64,000 bases of DNA from Oscillospiraceae bacterium (GCA_017532085.1 JAFXJT010000004.1:62001-126000), one strand, 5' to 3'; shown: positions 44,501-57,109, counted from the stretch's first letter. Numbers and translations: made by a program. The notes: generated from the sequence alone by a model not told the origin.

Positions 44501-45502
44501 CTGCCTGAGGAAGATATGCCGTTCCTCGAAGATGGTACACCGCTGGATATCTGTCTGAATCCTCTGGGTGTTCCTTCCCGTATGAACATCGGTCAGGTGC
44601 TGGAGGTTCATTTGGGTATGGCAGCCAAGGCACTGGGCTGGCATGTGATGACACCGGTCTTTGACGGTGCTCACGAAGGCGATATCCGTGATTGCTATCG
44701 TCTGGTACAGGAGAAGAACGAGATTGCCAATGCCAACAAGACGGAGCAAACCTTCGAGCTTAAGCCCATGCAGAAGGTCATTGATACGCAATCCATCACC
44801 TACTCCGAGGATTGTAAGTTTACTGTTTATGACGGTCGTACCGGTGAGAAATTCGATAACCGTGTTACCGTTGGCTATATGTATTATCTGAAGCTGCACC
44901 ATCTGGTTGATGATAAGATCCATGCACGTTCTGTCGGTCCGTATTCTCTGGTAACACAGCAGCCTCTGGGCGGTAAGGCACAGTTTGGCGGCCAGCGTTT
45001 TGGTGAGATGGAAGTTTGGGCATTGGAAGCTTATGGCGCTGCTTATACGCTGCAGGAAATCCTGACTGTCAAGTCTGACGATACGACCGGCCGTGTCAAT
45101 ACCTACGAGGCCATCGTAAAGGGTCAGAATGTACCGAAGCCCGGTATCCCCGAAAGCTTCAAGGTTCTCATTAAGGAACTGCAGTCGTTGGGTCTGGATG
45201 TACGTGTGTTGGATGCCGATCAGCAGGAGATTGATCTCAAGCAGAGCTTTGATGATGAATTTGTCTCTGCCGGCACCGATTACAACGATGAAAACACTGC
45301 GGATGCAACTCGCTACGATGACAGTGATATGCATGATGCCGGTTATCAGACCGAAGAAAGCGATCTGAATGCAACCTATGACAATGCTGCTTATTCCGAT
45401 TCGGACGAGGATTATGATGACGGCGATCTGGATATGATGGGCGATGATGACGCTTATTCCGATGATCTGGGCGACGACATTGATTTCGATGACGAGGAAT
45501 AA
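41528..45502 (+). CDS. rpoB: DNA-directed RNA polymerase subunit beta
   Basis: RpoB forms one side of the polymerase active-site cleft. All landmarks are present, including the rifampicin region [20 protein letters not shown] followed by [13 protein letters not shown], with the histidine and serine of sensitive enzymes. [30 protein letters not shown] and the C-terminal [18 protein letters not shown] are also seen. It has 1324 residues. The last 80 (from [10 protein letters not shown]) are an acidic tail with about 26 Asp and 6 Glu and almost no basic residues. The ATG is preceded by AGGAGG nine bases upstream. A TTG two codons earlier is too close to that site. It has its own promoter and is followed by rpoC after 114 bases. 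Confidence 0.97.
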   Translation: MSLQTIPEPQTKVAVTPKQVGKNQRMSFGKINEVLQMPNLIEVQKNSYQWFRTEGLREVFRDVAAITDFNGNLQLSFIDFKIDDTPKYTIAECKERDVTYAAPLRVTAQLWNKETDEVKKSEIFMGDFPLMTESGTFVINGAERVIVSQLVRSPGVYYASTRDKSGKDLFSTTVIPNRGAWLEYEMDSNDVVYVRIDKNRKIPLTTFIRALGVGTTAEILELFGDDPRLKCTIEQKETAGKEGEPNTSEALLEVYKKLRPGEPATIDGAQTLLNNLFFDARRYDLSRFGRYKYNKKLGIASRLTGHVLSRPVVNRITGELMALEGTKVSYELAQEIEQAGVSEAYITVEVRRTRTDIKKHETISELVTREVKVLGNGMVDLAGYIECDPAELGINEKVSASVLIEILEEAAGDREQLEETIKRRADELVPKHIIRDDIFASISYFCNLCDGVGTIDDIDHLGNRRIRSVGELLQNQFRIGFARMERTIRERMSLQAADIDSVAPQALVNIRPITAAIKEFFGSSPLSQFMDQNNPLAELTHKRRLSALGPGGLSRDRAGFEVRDVHYSHYGRMCPIETPEGPNIGLISYLASFARINTYGFIEAPYRRVDKETGVITDDVVYMTADMEDNYYVAQANEPLTEDHKFARKRVTARYRDQIIECDRELIDFMDVSPKMVVSVATAMIPFLENDDANRALMGSNMQRQAVPLLKTERPFVGTGMEYKAAVDSGVCILCDKPGTVVAVSADEIVIRYGDREDDIQRYQLTKFKRSNQGTCVNQRPIVNVGDVVEKGQVIADGPATCDGEISLGKNALIGFMTWEGYNYEDAVLLNERLVREDVFTSVHIEEYEIECRDTKLGPEEITRDIPNVGDDALKDLDERGIIRIGAEVHSGDILVGKVTPKGETELTAEERLLRAIFGEKAREVRDNSLKVPHGEAGIIVDVKIFDRTNCDELGPGVNMMVRCYIAQKRKISVGDKMAGRHGNKGVVSRILPEEDMPFLEDGTPLDICLNPLGVPSRMNIGQVLEVHLGMAAKALGWHVMTPVFDGAHEGDIRDCYRLVQEKNEIANANKTEQTFELKPMQKVIDTQSITYSEDCKFTVYDGRTGEKFDNRVTVGYMYYLKLHHLVDDKIHARSVGPYSLVTQQPLGGKAQFGGQRFGEMEVWALEAYGAAYTLQEILTVKSDDTTGRVNTYEAIVKGQNVPKPGIPESFKVLIKELQSLGLDVRVLDADQQEIDLKQSFDDEFVSAGTDYNDENTADATRYDDSDMHDAGYQTEESDLNATYDNAAYSDSDEDYDDGDLDMMGDDDAYSDDLGDDIDFDDEE

Positions 45503-45616
45503 TCACAGAACATTCTGCCTGCTGAGGAAACGGCGTTCATTCGTCGTTTCCAAGGCTGCTCATGACGTGCTGTCTGCACGTATATGCCATATAGTAGACG
45601 ATTAGGAGGGAACGCT
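45503..45616 (+). other. rpoB-rpoC intergenic region with two hairpins
   Basis: The 114-base gap contains stems at 45526-45532/45545-45551 and 45565-45570/45576-45581 with no T run, so neither looks like a terminator. An AGGAGGG ribosome binding site for rpoC ends it. Confidence 0.45.
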
Positions 45617-49408
<3,792 letters not shown>

Positions 49409-49441
49409 TATCGGATGATTCCGATCCTATCCAACAGCATG

Positions 49442-49484
49442 AAGATCCACCCTTTTCTCTTGAGAATCAGGGTGGATCTTTTTT
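49442..49484 (+). terminator. Terminator after rpoC
   Basis: A 12-bp stem (49442-49453 with 49469-49480) is followed by a T run. Confidence 0.9.
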
Positions 49485-49502
49485 CAATTTATGGCAGAAA
49501 AA

Positions 49503-49537
49503 AAGCATCCCGAAAACACATATGTTTCGGGATGCTT
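49503..49537 (-). terminator. Terminator after the PqqD-like gene
   Basis: A 13-bp stem (49503-49515 with 49525-49537) is followed on the minus strand by a run of seven Ts. Confidence 0.88.
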
Positions 49538-49550
49538 GGATTTTGTGGGA

Positions 49551-49931
49551 TTATGTGGACGAGGATGTTTCATCCGGTGGAGTATCACGCCATTCAACGA
49601 ACCGATATTCTTCCAGAATACGAAAGAATTGCGAGAGTCGTTCATAGGTTGGCTGTGCTTTCTCACCGAATTGTGCTTCCAAAGCCTTGCCGATGGCGGA
49701 GAGATTATTTTTTCCGTCCATATGCAGCCACACGAAGCTGCCGATCTCATCCAGATGGATATGAGAGATTTTAGGCTTTTTCAACAGCTTTTGTGCAATA
49801 CGATTGGCAGCTCCTTTATTTTCAATCTCCAGTGTAACAGCACCGGACTCTTCCTGTGACCATGGAATATGCGCCGGTCGCACCGGATACAACGCTGTCA
49901 GATCGAAGGATTGGTGTTTTGCTTTTGCCAT
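49551..49931 (-). CDS. PqqD-family (RiPP-recognition-element) protein
   Basis: A 126-residue protein whose residues about 55-115 match the PqqD fold: LDEIGSFVWLHMDGKNNLSA, then an EFG-like helix and FFRILEEYRFVEW. PqqD proteins are small winged-helix peptide chaperones that hold precursor peptides for radical-SAM enzymes. No radical-SAM gene or precursor is visible here. The N-terminal 50 residues are an extension of unknown role (YPVRPAHIPWSQEESGA). Its ATG overlaps the OPT transporter stop codon (TAATG), so the pair is translationally coupled and probably functionally linked, perhaps in peptide handling. Confidence 0.78.
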   Translation of the reverse strand: MAKAKHQSFDLTALYPVRPAHIPWSQEESGAVTLEIENKGAANRIAQKLLKKPKISHIHLDEIGSFVWLHMDGKNNLSAIGKALEAQFGEKAQPTYERLSQFFRILEEYRFVEWRDTPPDETSSST

Positions 49932-51868
49932 TATTTGCCAGCTTTCTTGTTCGTTACGGTCGAACGCTTTTTCCACAGTGAAAACTTCAGCAGTGTAAGG
50001 ATAATCAAACCAAATACAACCAGACTGCCGATGGAGCTTACTGCTGCGGGCAAATGGAATTTCTTGGAAAGATTAATTACATCTGCCACACCGAAAATCG
50101 CAAGCAACGCCAGCAGAATGCCGATCAGACCCTCACCTGCAATCATGCCGGAGCAGAACAGGACACCGTCGTTGACAATCTCTTTTTTCTTTGCTTCATC
50201 GCCCTTCATTTTATCCAGAGCCAAGCGGATCAGTCCGCCGACCATGATGCAACCATTGAGCTGTACGGGCAGATAAATACCAATAGCAAAGGGCAGCACA
50301 GGAATACCGATGATTTCGACAACGACTGCGATCATAGCACCGATCAGCACCAGATTCCAAGGAAGCTGTGCACTCATAACGCCTTCAACGATCATTTTCA
50401 TCAGCGTTGCCTGGGGTGCCGCCAGCTCTCGGGAACCGAAGCCCCATGCATTATTCAGCAAATACAGAGTACCGCCGATCGCAAGTGCAGAAACACTTAC
50501 GCCGATGACTTCGCCGATTTGCTGCTTTTTGGGAGTAGAACCGAGAATATAGCCTGTCTTAAGATCCTGCGAGGTATCGCCGGAGATCGCAGCAACAATA
50601 CAGATAATGGAGCCGATTGCAATGGCTGCGCTCATGCCTGCAGCGCCTTCCGCACCGGTGAACTTCAGAATCAGAGTAGCAATCAACAGGGTGGCAATTG
50701 CCATACCGGATACAGGGTTATTGCTGCTGCCGACCAAGCCAACCATACGAGAGGAAACAGTCGCAAAGAAGAAGCCGAATACAACAATGATAATGGCACC
50801 GATCAGATTGACGGGAATGGCAGGAATCAGCCAGATCAACAAGGTCAGAACGGCAATGGCGCCGAGAACAAGCTTCATGTTCAGATCACGCTCGGTACGC
50901 AGACCGGAAGCGGAACCTGCGCTCTTCATGCTTGTAAGTGCACCACGGAAGGTGTTGATGATCAGCGGCAGCGATTTGATCAAACTGATGATGCCGCCTG
51001 CTGCCAGTGCACCTGCACCAATGTAACGGATATAGGAGCTCCAGATAGCGCTTGCACCACCTGCGGCATACATTTGACCAATGGTCTGGTCCACGCCGGG
51101 ATAGAGAACGATATTTTCACCGAATAATACGATCAGCGGAATGAGCACCATCCAGCTGAGCACACCGCCGGCGAACATAAACGAAGAAATCCGTGCACCA
51201 CAGATATATCCGACACTCATAACAGCAGGATAGATCTGCGTGCCGATCTCGCCTGCAAAGCCCTTGAATCGCATGGATACTTCACTGGGCACTGCCTTAA
51301 TGCCGTCGATGATAAACTTAAACAATGCAGCAAAGCCCATACCAGCAAAAACAGTCGATGCATTGGCGCCGCCTTCTTCGCCTGCCAGCAGAACTTCTGC
51401 ACAAGCGGTGCCTTCCGGATAAGGCAGGGTACCATGTTCCTTCACGATCAAAGCATTGCGAAGGGGAACCATGAAGAATACGCCCAGCAGACCGCCCAAC
51501 AAAGCGATCAAGGTAATTTCGAGGATACCGGGCTTGTCCATGGTACCCTCGGCAGCCCACAGGAACAATGCCGGCAAGGTAAAGATCGCACCTGCTGCCA
51601 GAGATTCACCTGCAGAGCCGATGGTCTGTACCACGTTGCTTTCAAGGATCGAGTTTTTCCTCATAATGACTCGAATGACACCCATGGCAATTACGGCTGC
51701 CGGAATGGATGCCGAAACGGTCATACCCACACGCAAACCCAGATAGGCATTCGCTGCACCGAAAATGACAGCAAGCAAAATACCCATGCAGATGGATGCG
51801 GCAGTAAGCTCCGGCGTGATTTTTTCAGCCGGAATATAGGGCTTGAATTCTTTGCTTGGTTTATCCAC
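49931..51868 (-). CDS. OPT-family oligopeptide/metal-chelate transporter
   Basis: An oligopeptide transporter family protein of 645 residues with about fifteen membrane helices. Family marks are AANAYLGLRVGMTVSASIPA near the N-terminus, FFMVPLRNALIVKEHGTLPYP, the central GGGA-like loops and the C-terminal YLPVQLNGCIMVGGLIR. These secondary transporters use the proton gradient to import short peptides or siderophore-like metal chelates. I prefer the GTG at 51868 because GGAG lies six bases upstream. The open frame continues upstream past the promoter region, but without a supporting site. It is coupled to the PqqD-like gene downstream. Confidence 0.92.
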   Translation of the reverse strand: MDKPSKEFKPYIPAEKITPELTAASICMGILLAVIFGAANAYLGLRVGMTVSASIPAAVIAMGVIRVIMRKNSILESNVVQTIGSAGESLAAGAIFTLPALFLWAAEGTMDKPGILEITLIALLGGLLGVFFMVPLRNALIVKEHGTLPYPEGTACAEVLLAGEEGGANASTVFAGMGFAALFKFIIDGIKAVPSEVSMRFKGFAGEIGTQIYPAVMSVGYICGARISSFMFAGGVLSWMVLIPLIVLFGENIVLYPGVDQTIGQMYAAGGASAIWSSYIRYIGAGALAAGGIISLIKSLPLIINTFRGALTSMKSAGSASGLRTERDLNMKLVLGAIAVLTLLIWLIPAIPVNLIGAIIIVVFGFFFATVSSRMVGLVGSSNNPVSGMAIATLLIATLILKFTGAEGAAGMSAAIAIGSIICIVAAISGDTSQDLKTGYILGSTPKKQQIGEVIGVSVSALAIGGTLYLLNNAWGFGSRELAAPQATLMKMIVEGVMSAQLPWNLVLIGAMIAVVVEIIGIPVLPFAIGIYLPVQLNGCIMVGGLIRLALDKMKGDEAKKKEIVNDGVLFCSGMIAGEGLIGILLALLAIFGVADVINLSKKFHLPAAVSSIGSLVVFGLIILTLLKFSLWKKRSTVTNKKAGK

Positions 51869-51981
51869 AATTGTCTCCAATCTGCCCGAAGGCGAAATTT
51901 TGTTCAAAGTAATACCTGTTTTACAGCGTCGTATCTCACGCGAACACAGCGCTGCAAACAGGTTATAACTTCTCACTGTTT

Positions 51982-52010
51982 ATGATACCATATCCGACAG
52001 AAAAATGCAA
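51982..52010 (-). promoter_or_regulatory. SigA-type promoter for OPT-pqqD
   Basis: On the minus strand TTGCAT (52005-52010) and TATCAT (51982-51987) lie 17 bp apart. This predicts a leader of about 105 bases before the GTG start. The rest of the 340-base gap up to 52208 holds only the next gene's terminator. Confidence 0.6.
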
Positions 52011-52137
52011 GCATTTCTTGTCAAAATGAATAAATTTCTATATTTACCAACAAGCTGCAGCATACAATTTTTATAGCAGACACAACCGGAAGTCGGAAAC
52101 GGCAGAAAATAAGGGATTGCTGTTTGGATAAAAAACA

Positions 52138-52171
52138 TGACCGTGATGTGTTCTGGGAACCATCACGGTCA
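52138..52171 (-). terminator. Terminator after the DUF1846 gene
   Basis: A perfect 11-bp stem (52138-52148 with 52161-52171) is followed on the minus strand by TGTTTTTTATCC. Confidence 0.85.
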
Positions 52172-52208
52172 GTGTGCTGCAAGGAGGCTGAAACAAACTC
52201 TTATCCGA

Positions 52209-53696
52209 TTATTTCTGATAGAGTCGATTGCTTTGGAACTGTGCATCGCAGGTCAGATTGATACCAAGTCGCTGCAATGTACGATGATCCACCTGAGAAA
52301 GAATCACTGTAGAATGCATTTCACAGCCGCGGAGTTTTGCAAGCTGGGTCATGGCGCGTTCTGCAGTGGGACTGGTAGCGGCAGAAATCGAAAGGGCAAC
52401 CAAGGTTTCATCGGTATGAAGGCGGGGGTTTTCATTCCCCAGATGATCCACCTTAAGGTGCTGAATGGGTTCAATGACCGTAGGACTCAGAAGCAAAATG
52501 GCATCGTTGATTCTGCCCAGAGATTTGAGGGAGTTGAGCAGCAGTGCAGAAGCAGCGCCCATAAGATCGGTGGTGCGTCCTGTTATGATTTTGCCGTTGG
52601 GCAGCTGTAATGCAGCAGCGGGCTCGCCGGTTTCCTCCGCCACAGCTCTGGCACGCTGCACCACAGGACGATCGGCCTCTGAGAGATTGGCCTGCTGCAT
52701 CAGCAGCTCAAGCTTGTAAAAGGTATCGGCATCGATGGCAGATTGCCGCAATTGACATCGTGCTCCGAAAACCCGTCGAATGATTTCCTGTCTTGCGGCA
52801 TCGCAGACAATATCCTCATCCACGATACAGAATCCCGCCATATTGACACCCATATCGGTGGGTGACTGGTAGGGGGATTTGCCAAGGATCTGTTCGAACA
52901 TGGCGTTGAGCACAGGGAAGACTTCCACATCACGGTTATAATTGACCGATGTCTGACCATATGCTTCCAGATGGAAGGGATCGATCATGTTGATGTCGTT
53001 CAGATCGGCAGTAGCAGCTTCATAGGCGACATTGACCGGATGACGCAAGGGCAGATTCCAGATAGGGAAGGTTTCAAATTTGGCATAGCCTGCCTGCTGG
53101 CCGCGCAGATGCTCTTGATAGATCTGGGAGAGGCAGACCGCCATCTTGCCGCTGCCGGGTCCGGGAGCCGTTACGACCACCAGACGGCGCGTGGTTTCGA
53201 TATATTCATTTCTGCCGAAGCCGTTTTCCGAAAGAATCAGCGGCAGATTGGAAGGATATCCTTCAATATGGTAATGGCGATAGACACGAATGCCAAGATC
53301 CTCCAGACGCCGCTGGAATTTTGCAGCAGCCGGCTCGTCGGAATATTGTGTCATAACAACGCTGCCGACATAAAGACCTTTTTTGCGGAACAGTTCGATC
53401 AATCGCAGCACGTCGGTATCATAGGTGATGCCAAGGTCGCCGCGGATGCGGTTTTTCTCGATATCAGAGGCATTAATGGCAATGACAATTTCGACTTCCT
53501 TTTTCAGCTGCAGCAGCATCCGCAGCTTACTGTCCGGCTGAAAGCCCGGCAATACACGGGAAGCATGATAGTCATCATATAATTTTCCGCCGAATTCAAG
53601 ATACAAACGACCGCCAAACTGAGCAATACGTTCCCGGATATGAGCGGATTGCGTTTTGAGATATTTTGCATTATCGAAGCCAATTTTCTTCTTCAT
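52209..53696 (-). CDS. DUF1846 / UPF0371 family protein
   Basis: A cytoplasmic protein of 495 residues, the normal length of the DUF1846 (UPF0371) family. The opening KKIGFDNAKYLKTQSAHIRE and the segment LYLEFGGKLYDDYHASRVLPGF are strong signatures. A P-loop-like TAPGPGSGKMAVCLSQIY near residue 185 suggests nucleotide binding. The family's function is not established to my knowledge. I chose the ATG with AGGAGG eight bases upstream. The gene has its own promoter, divergent from rsmE, and a terminator, so it is a single-gene unit. Confidence 0.88.
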   Translation of the reverse strand: MKKKIGFDNAKYLKTQSAHIRERIAQFGGRLYLEFGGKLYDDYHASRVLPGFQPDSKLRMLLQLKKEVEIVIAINASDIEKNRIRGDLGITYDTDVLRLIELFRKKGLYVGSVVMTQYSDEPAAAKFQRRLEDLGIRVYRHYHIEGYPSNLPLILSENGFGRNEYIETTRRLVVVTAPGPGSGKMAVCLSQIYQEHLRGQQAGYAKFETFPIWNLPLRHPVNVAYEAATADLNDINMIDPFHLEAYGQTSVNYNRDVEVFPVLNAMFEQILGKSPYQSPTDMGVNMAGFCIVDEDIVCDAARQEIIRRVFGARCQLRQSAIDADTFYKLELLMQQANLSEADRPVVQRARAVAEETGEPAAALQLPNGKIITGRTTDLMGAASALLLNSLKSLGRINDAILLLSPTVIEPIQHLKVDHLGNENPRLHTDETLVALSISAATSPTAERAMTQLAKLRGCEMHSTVILSQVDHRTLQRLGINLTCDAQFQSNRLYQK

Positions 53697-53746
53697 CGGT
53701 CTGCCTCCTGTCTGCAAGGTCAATACAGCAATTACATATTCATACT

Positions 53747-53775
53747 ATTATACCATACTGCGCCAGAGAAGTCAA
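53747..53775 (-). promoter_or_regulatory. SigA-type promoter for the DUF1846 gene
   Basis: On the minus strand TTGACT (53770-53775) and TATAAT (53747-53752) are 17 bp apart. Confidence 0.82.
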
Positions 53776-53829
53776 GGACAGAGAGCCGGGATTTCCTCAG
53801 TGAAACGAGAACTGCATCGGTGTCCGGAC

Positions 53830-53858
53830 TTGCAATTTGTCGAAATCTGTGTTATACT
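53830..53858 (+). promoter_or_regulatory. SigA-type promoter for rsmE
   Basis: TTGCAA (53830-53835) and TATACT (53853-53858) lie 17 bp apart, 40 bases before the rsmE ATG. Confidence 0.75.
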
Positions 53859-53897
53859 GTAAAATGAGGAGATATGAGCATTGGAAAGGAGACGAGA

Positions 53898-54617
53898 ATG
53901 CCGCGTTTTTTTGATGACAGTTTTAGTGAAGCAAATCCTTATCTGAGCGATGAAAACGCTCGTCATATTGGGTTTTCTCTGCGGATGCGAAAAGGAGAAG
54001 CCGTAACGGTCTGTGCACAAGGCATCGATTACCAATGCGAAATCGACTGCATTTCTCAAGATACCATCACATTACATATTTTGGAAACGGCGCCATGTGC
54101 AGCGGAACCTTCGATTTCGGTTACATTATATCAAGCACTGCCGAAAGCAGATAAGCTGGAGCAGATTGTGCAGAAATCCATTGAGCTTGGCGTTACGGCA
54201 ATTGTGCCGGTATTGACACGGCGCTGTGTTGCGCGGCTGACACCGGCGGAATTTGAAAAAAAGCGCAGCCGCTATGAGAAAATCGCTCGTGCTGCCGCCA
54301 TGCAATCGGGCAGAGGTTGCATTCCGGCAATCGGATCGCTTTGTACTTTGGAGCAGGCTGCAAAACAAATGAAGGATGCCCAAACTGCCGTGGTGCTTTA
54401 TGAGACAGAAGGCGGAGTATCTTTTTCTGCGGTTTCAGCGGATGCAAGCTCCTATGCGGTGATGGTAGGCAGCGAAGGCGGCTTTGATCCCGAAGAAATT
54501 GCAGTGCTGAAAGATCAGGGCGTGATTCCTGTATGGTTAGGCAAACGGATTTTGCGCTGTGAAACAGCGCCGCTTGCAGCACTATCTGTCCTGATGCATC
54601 GAACCGGAAATCTCTGA
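53898..54617 (+). CDS. rsmE: 16S rRNA (uracil-1498-N3)-methyltransferase
   Basis: RsmE methylates U1498 of 16S rRNA with SAM. The 239-residue protein has an N-terminal PUA-like domain (MPRFFDDSF, HIGFSLRMRKGE) and a SPOUT-type methyltransferase domain with a knot. The latter shows QALPKADKLEQIVQKSIELG, MVGSEGGFDPEE and LGKRILRCETAPLAAL, all characteristic. The ATG at 53898 has AAAGGAG six bases upstream; an earlier in-frame ATG (53874) has none. It begins a plus-strand run that goes on to the phosphatase, mnmM and expansin genes. Confidence 0.95.
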   Translation: MPRFFDDSFSEANPYLSDENARHIGFSLRMRKGEAVTVCAQGIDYQCEIDCISQDTITLHILETAPCAAEPSISVTLYQALPKADKLEQIVQKSIELGVTAIVPVLTRRCVARLTPAEFEKKRSRYEKIARAAAMQSGRGCIPAIGSLCTLEQAAKQMKDAQTAVVLYETEGGVSFSAVSADASSYAVMVGSEGGFDPEEIAVLKDQGVIPVWLGKRILRCETAPLAALSVLMHRTGNL

Positions 54618-54633
54618 GAAAAGGAGCAGTGCT

Positions 54634-55344
54634 ATGACATATGTAATGAGTGATCTGCATGGCTGTCATGCACAGTTTCTGCAGATGTGTGAACAAATCG
54701 ACTTAAAGGACAGCGATGATCTGTTTTTGCTGGGCGATTTTGTGGATCGCGGCGCACAGCCGATTCCGTTGCTTCTGGATTGCATGAACCGGATCAATGT
54801 ATATCCGCTGATGGGAAACCATGAAGAATTGTTCCTGCGCTGTGCGGAAAAGCTATCTGAGCAGGCAACGCCCGAAAATTTCTATGAACGGTATTTTGCG
54901 GAGGTTCAGGAGCTTTGTACGCCATGGGTTCAAAACGGCGGCGAGGTGACTTTGATGCAGTATCTTGCGCTCTCGGCTGCCCAGCGGCAGGCTGTGCTGC
55001 AATATCTGACTGAGTTTCGGTTATATGACCGTTGTGTGGTAGGCGGTGTTCCGTATCTGCTGACGCATAGCGGATTGCAGAATTTTGAAAAAAACAAGCC
55101 TCTGACTGCATATGCAGCTGAAGATTTTCTTTGCGCTCGTCCGCAGCCGGATACTGTATACGATACTGAGGAGGTACTGATCTTCGGACATACTCCCACT
55201 ATCGCATTTTTGCCTGAGGGTGCAAAGGCAGAGGTGTATTTCACCGAATCTTTCATTAATATTGACTGCGGTGCAGTATTTCCCGATGCCGGCGGCAGAT
55301 TGGCCTGCCTGCGTCTGGAGGATCGAAAGGTATTTTACGTATGA
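54634..55344 (+). CDS. PPP-family serine/threonine or bis(nucleosyl)-type phosphatase
   Basis: A 236-residue metallophosphatase with the PPP motifs SDLHGC (D7, H9), LGDFVDRG (D35, D38, R39), GNHEE (N62, H63) and FGHTPTI. The N-terminal block is close to bacterial Ser/Thr phosphatases (PrpA/Ppp-like) and ApaH-type enzymes. Both hydrolyse phosphoesters with two metal ions, so the substrate could be phosphoproteins or dinucleotides. The last residues overlap the mnmM start by four bases (ATGA), so they are co-translated. An AAAGGAG site lies before the ATG. Confidence 0.9.
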   Translation: MTYVMSDLHGCHAQFLQMCEQIDLKDSDDLFLLGDFVDRGAQPIPLLLDCMNRINVYPLMGNHEELFLRCAEKLSEQATPENFYERYFAEVQELCTPWVQNGGEVTLMQYLALSAAQRQAVLQYLTEFRLYDRCVVGGVPYLLTHSGLQNFEKNKPLTAYAAEDFLCARPQPDTVYDTEEVLIFGHTPTIAFLPEGAKAEVYFTESFINIDCGAVFPDAGGRLACLRLEDRKVFYV

Positions 55345-55943
55345 ATCAGAAAGAGAAGAAGCCCGGGCAGCGCCAGTTGGGTGTATTGGATTTGGCACGC
55401 AGCTTTTTACAGCAGAAGGTATGCCCTGGAGATCTGTGTATTGATGCAACTGCCGGCAGAGGCTTTGATACCGCTTTGCTTTGTTCGCTTACGGGAGAAA
55501 CAGGACGGGTACTCGCCTTTGATATCCAGCCCGAAGCGATTGAGAGTACCCGCGCGCTGTTGGAGCAGCAGGGTATGCGGGCGGAGCTGCATCTGGATTC
55601 TCATGAAAACCTGCTGCAATATGCAGAAGAGGGTACAGTTTCTGCGATTGTATTCAATTTCGGATGGCTTCCCAAAGGGAGTCACGAGATTTTTACCCAT
55701 GCCGAATCCAGCATTGCTGCACTGGAAGCCAGCCTGAAGCTGCTGAAGGTGGGCGGAGCGCTGTCGCTTTGTGTATATTATGGCGGTGCAAACGGTTTTT
55801 CCGAGCGGGATGCGCTGCTTACCTATTTCCAATCGCTGGATAGCCGTTATTATACTGTTTTGCAATGTCAGTTTCCCAATCGGACCGGCTGCCCGCCGTT
55901 TGCGGTATTCATCACCAAAGATGCGCTGCCGAACTGCGATTGA
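55341..55943 (+). CDS. mnmM: MnmM/YtqB-like class I SAM methyltransferase (tRNA wobble modification)
   Basis: A 200-residue methyltransferase with motif I CIDATAGRGFDTALLC, an acidic strand LAFDIQPEAI and the catalytic-site segment VFNFGWLPKGSH. These mark the YtqB group (PF06962). B. subtilis YtqB, now MnmM, methylates nm5s2U at the tRNA wobble position. The C-terminal NRTGCPPFAVFITK is also typical. The start ATG overlaps the phosphatase stop by four bases. Older annotation calls this family rRNA methylase; assignment to tRNA rests on the characterised homologue. Confidence 0.85.
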   Translation: MNQKEKKPGQRQLGVLDLARSFLQQKVCPGDLCIDATAGRGFDTALLCSLTGETGRVLAFDIQPEAIESTRALLEQQGMRAELHLDSHENLLQYAEEGTVSAIVFNFGWLPKGSHEIFTHAESSIAALEASLKLLKVGGALSLCVYYGGANGFSERDALLTYFQSLDSRYYTVLQCQFPNRTGCPPFAVFITKDALPNCD

Positions 55944-55958
55944 AGGGGGATTGTAGAT

Positions 55959-56231
55959 ATGACTGTGGAAACCCCGGATTTTATCACGGTGCTATTGAAA
56001 TACGGCATTGTGTTTTTATTGATTTTTGCTATTGTTTTTTTGTTGGCGGTGCTGACACCATGGATGGCGAAAAAAGTAGACGCTATCCTTTTGCGCTTTG
56101 GAAAAGGCAACAAGGAGTCAACGCCGGAGGATCCCCGATGCAAGCAAGTGCGGGGGATTTACGATATGCCGGAGTCTGATCAAGAACAGAAGACGACATC
56201 TGATGATTCGCAACAAGGAGAGAAACTATGA
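55959..56231 (+). CDS. Small single-pass membrane protein of unknown function (90 aa)
   Basis: The 90-residue protein has one membrane helix (VLLKYGIVFLLIFAIVFLLAVL) near the N-terminus. A basic patch (KKVDAILLRFGKGNK) and a hydrophilic Asp/Glu/Gln-rich tail follow. No family was recognised. The ATG has a purine-rich AAGGGGGA site a few bases upstream. It starts 16 bases after mnmM and its stop overlaps the expansin start by four bases (ATGA), so it is in the same run and translationally coupled to that gene. It could be an accessory factor for the secreted neighbour, which is only inferred from position. Confidence 0.65.
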   Translation: MTVETPDFITVLLKYGIVFLLIFAIVFLLAVLTPWMAKKVDAILLRFGKGNKESTPEDPRCKQVRGIYDMPESDQEQKTTSDDSQQGEKL

Positions 56232-57109
56232 AGCATTCCGGAAATAAGTTGCCGCGAAGGTGCAGCGCAGGATTTCTTGTGGCTTTGCTGTTTGCCAATC
56301 TGCTGCTGGCGACCTCTGCTTCAGCCAACACCTATGATATGGATGGCGATGGTGTGCTTTCGGCATTTGATGTGGTGCTGAAAAAGCGAGAGGCGATGGA
56401 ACATCCCGAGAGCGGTGCTCTGGTGGATATGTATTTGATCGACAGTCATCTTATGGGATTTTCTTCCCTGGGATTAAATGATGATCCGCCGCCACAATGG
56501 CTTTTGGAGCCGAAGGATACCGTACATACAGGACAGGCAACCTATTACAACGGCGGTATTACCAGCGGCCATGCATCTCTAGCGCCGATTCCTGAGGGCA
56601 TTTTTGTAACAGCGATCAATTCACCCGATTATCATGGTTCTATGATGGCAGGAGCCTATCTGCATGTAGTTGCATCCAATGGCAATGCAGTGGATATATA
56701 TGTGACGGATTCTTCCGGACAGGGCACAGGGCATTTGGATTTGAATGTCAATGCTTTTCAGCAGTTGGCGGCAACCAGTGTGGGCCGTTTGAATATTACA
56801 TGGACGATCATACCTTTTCCGACCGATACGCCTGTGACATTTTTGTTTTCTCCCGATAGCTCATCCTCTTGGTTTTCCATGCAGGTGCGCAATCATGTGT
56901 ATCCTATTTACAGTATTGAAATCATGAAATCGGATGGCAGCTATACAACGCTTAAGCGCCGCTCGGATAACTATTTCACATATTCCGGCGCCGGAAAGGG
57001 TCCGTATACCTTCCGTCTTACCGATATTTACGGGCAGGTGATTGTGGAGGAGGGGATTCCGCTGACAGCCGGCGGTACTGCTGTGGGCAGCTGCAATTTC
57101 CCTGCATAA
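56228..57109 (+). CDS. Secreted bacterial expansin (EXLX1-like) with dockerin-like Ca loop
   Basis: Expansins loosen plant cell walls without hydrolysis. The 293-residue protein has a signal peptide (residues about 10-33). One dockerin-type calcium loop follows, D37-M-D39-G-D41-G-VLSAF-D48. Next comes an expansin module close to B. subtilis EXLX1 (YoaJ). Domain D1 (about 100-198) is a double-psi barrel with GQATYYNGG (T105), INSPDYHGS, YVTD (D161) and GHLDLNVNAF (D171, matching catalytic D82). Domain D2 (about 200-293) is CBM63-like with SSWFSMQVRNHVYP (W215, F216). EXLX1 residue Y73 is serine here and the second aromatic is Phe. The second dockerin half is absent or degenerate, so cellulosome attachment is uncertain. 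It is coupled to the small membrane-protein gene before it. Confidence 0.85.
   Translation: MKHSGNKLPRRCSAGFLVALLFANLLLATSASANTYDMDGDGVLSAFDVVLKKREAMEHPESGALVDMYLIDSHLMGFSSLGLNDDPPPQWLLEPKDTVHTGQATYYNGGITSGHASLAPIPEGIFVTAINSPDYHGSMMAGAYLHVVASNGNAVDIYVTDSSGQGTGHLDLNVNAFQQLAATSVGRLNITWTIIPFPTDTPVTFLFSPDSSSSWFSMQVRNHVYPIYSIEIMKSDGSYTTLKRRSDNYFTYSGAGKGPYTFRLTDIYGQVIVEEGIPLTAGGTAVGSCNFPA

Noticed and set aside
41969..45334. A 1121-codon open frame antisense to rpoB, and a 1108-codon one antisense to rpoC (46073-49399)
   Set aside because: Both lie entirely within highly conserved polymerase genes, lack ribosome binding sites and have low-complexity, Leu/Ile/His-rich translations. They arise from strong codon bias that avoids stop codons on the opposite strand.
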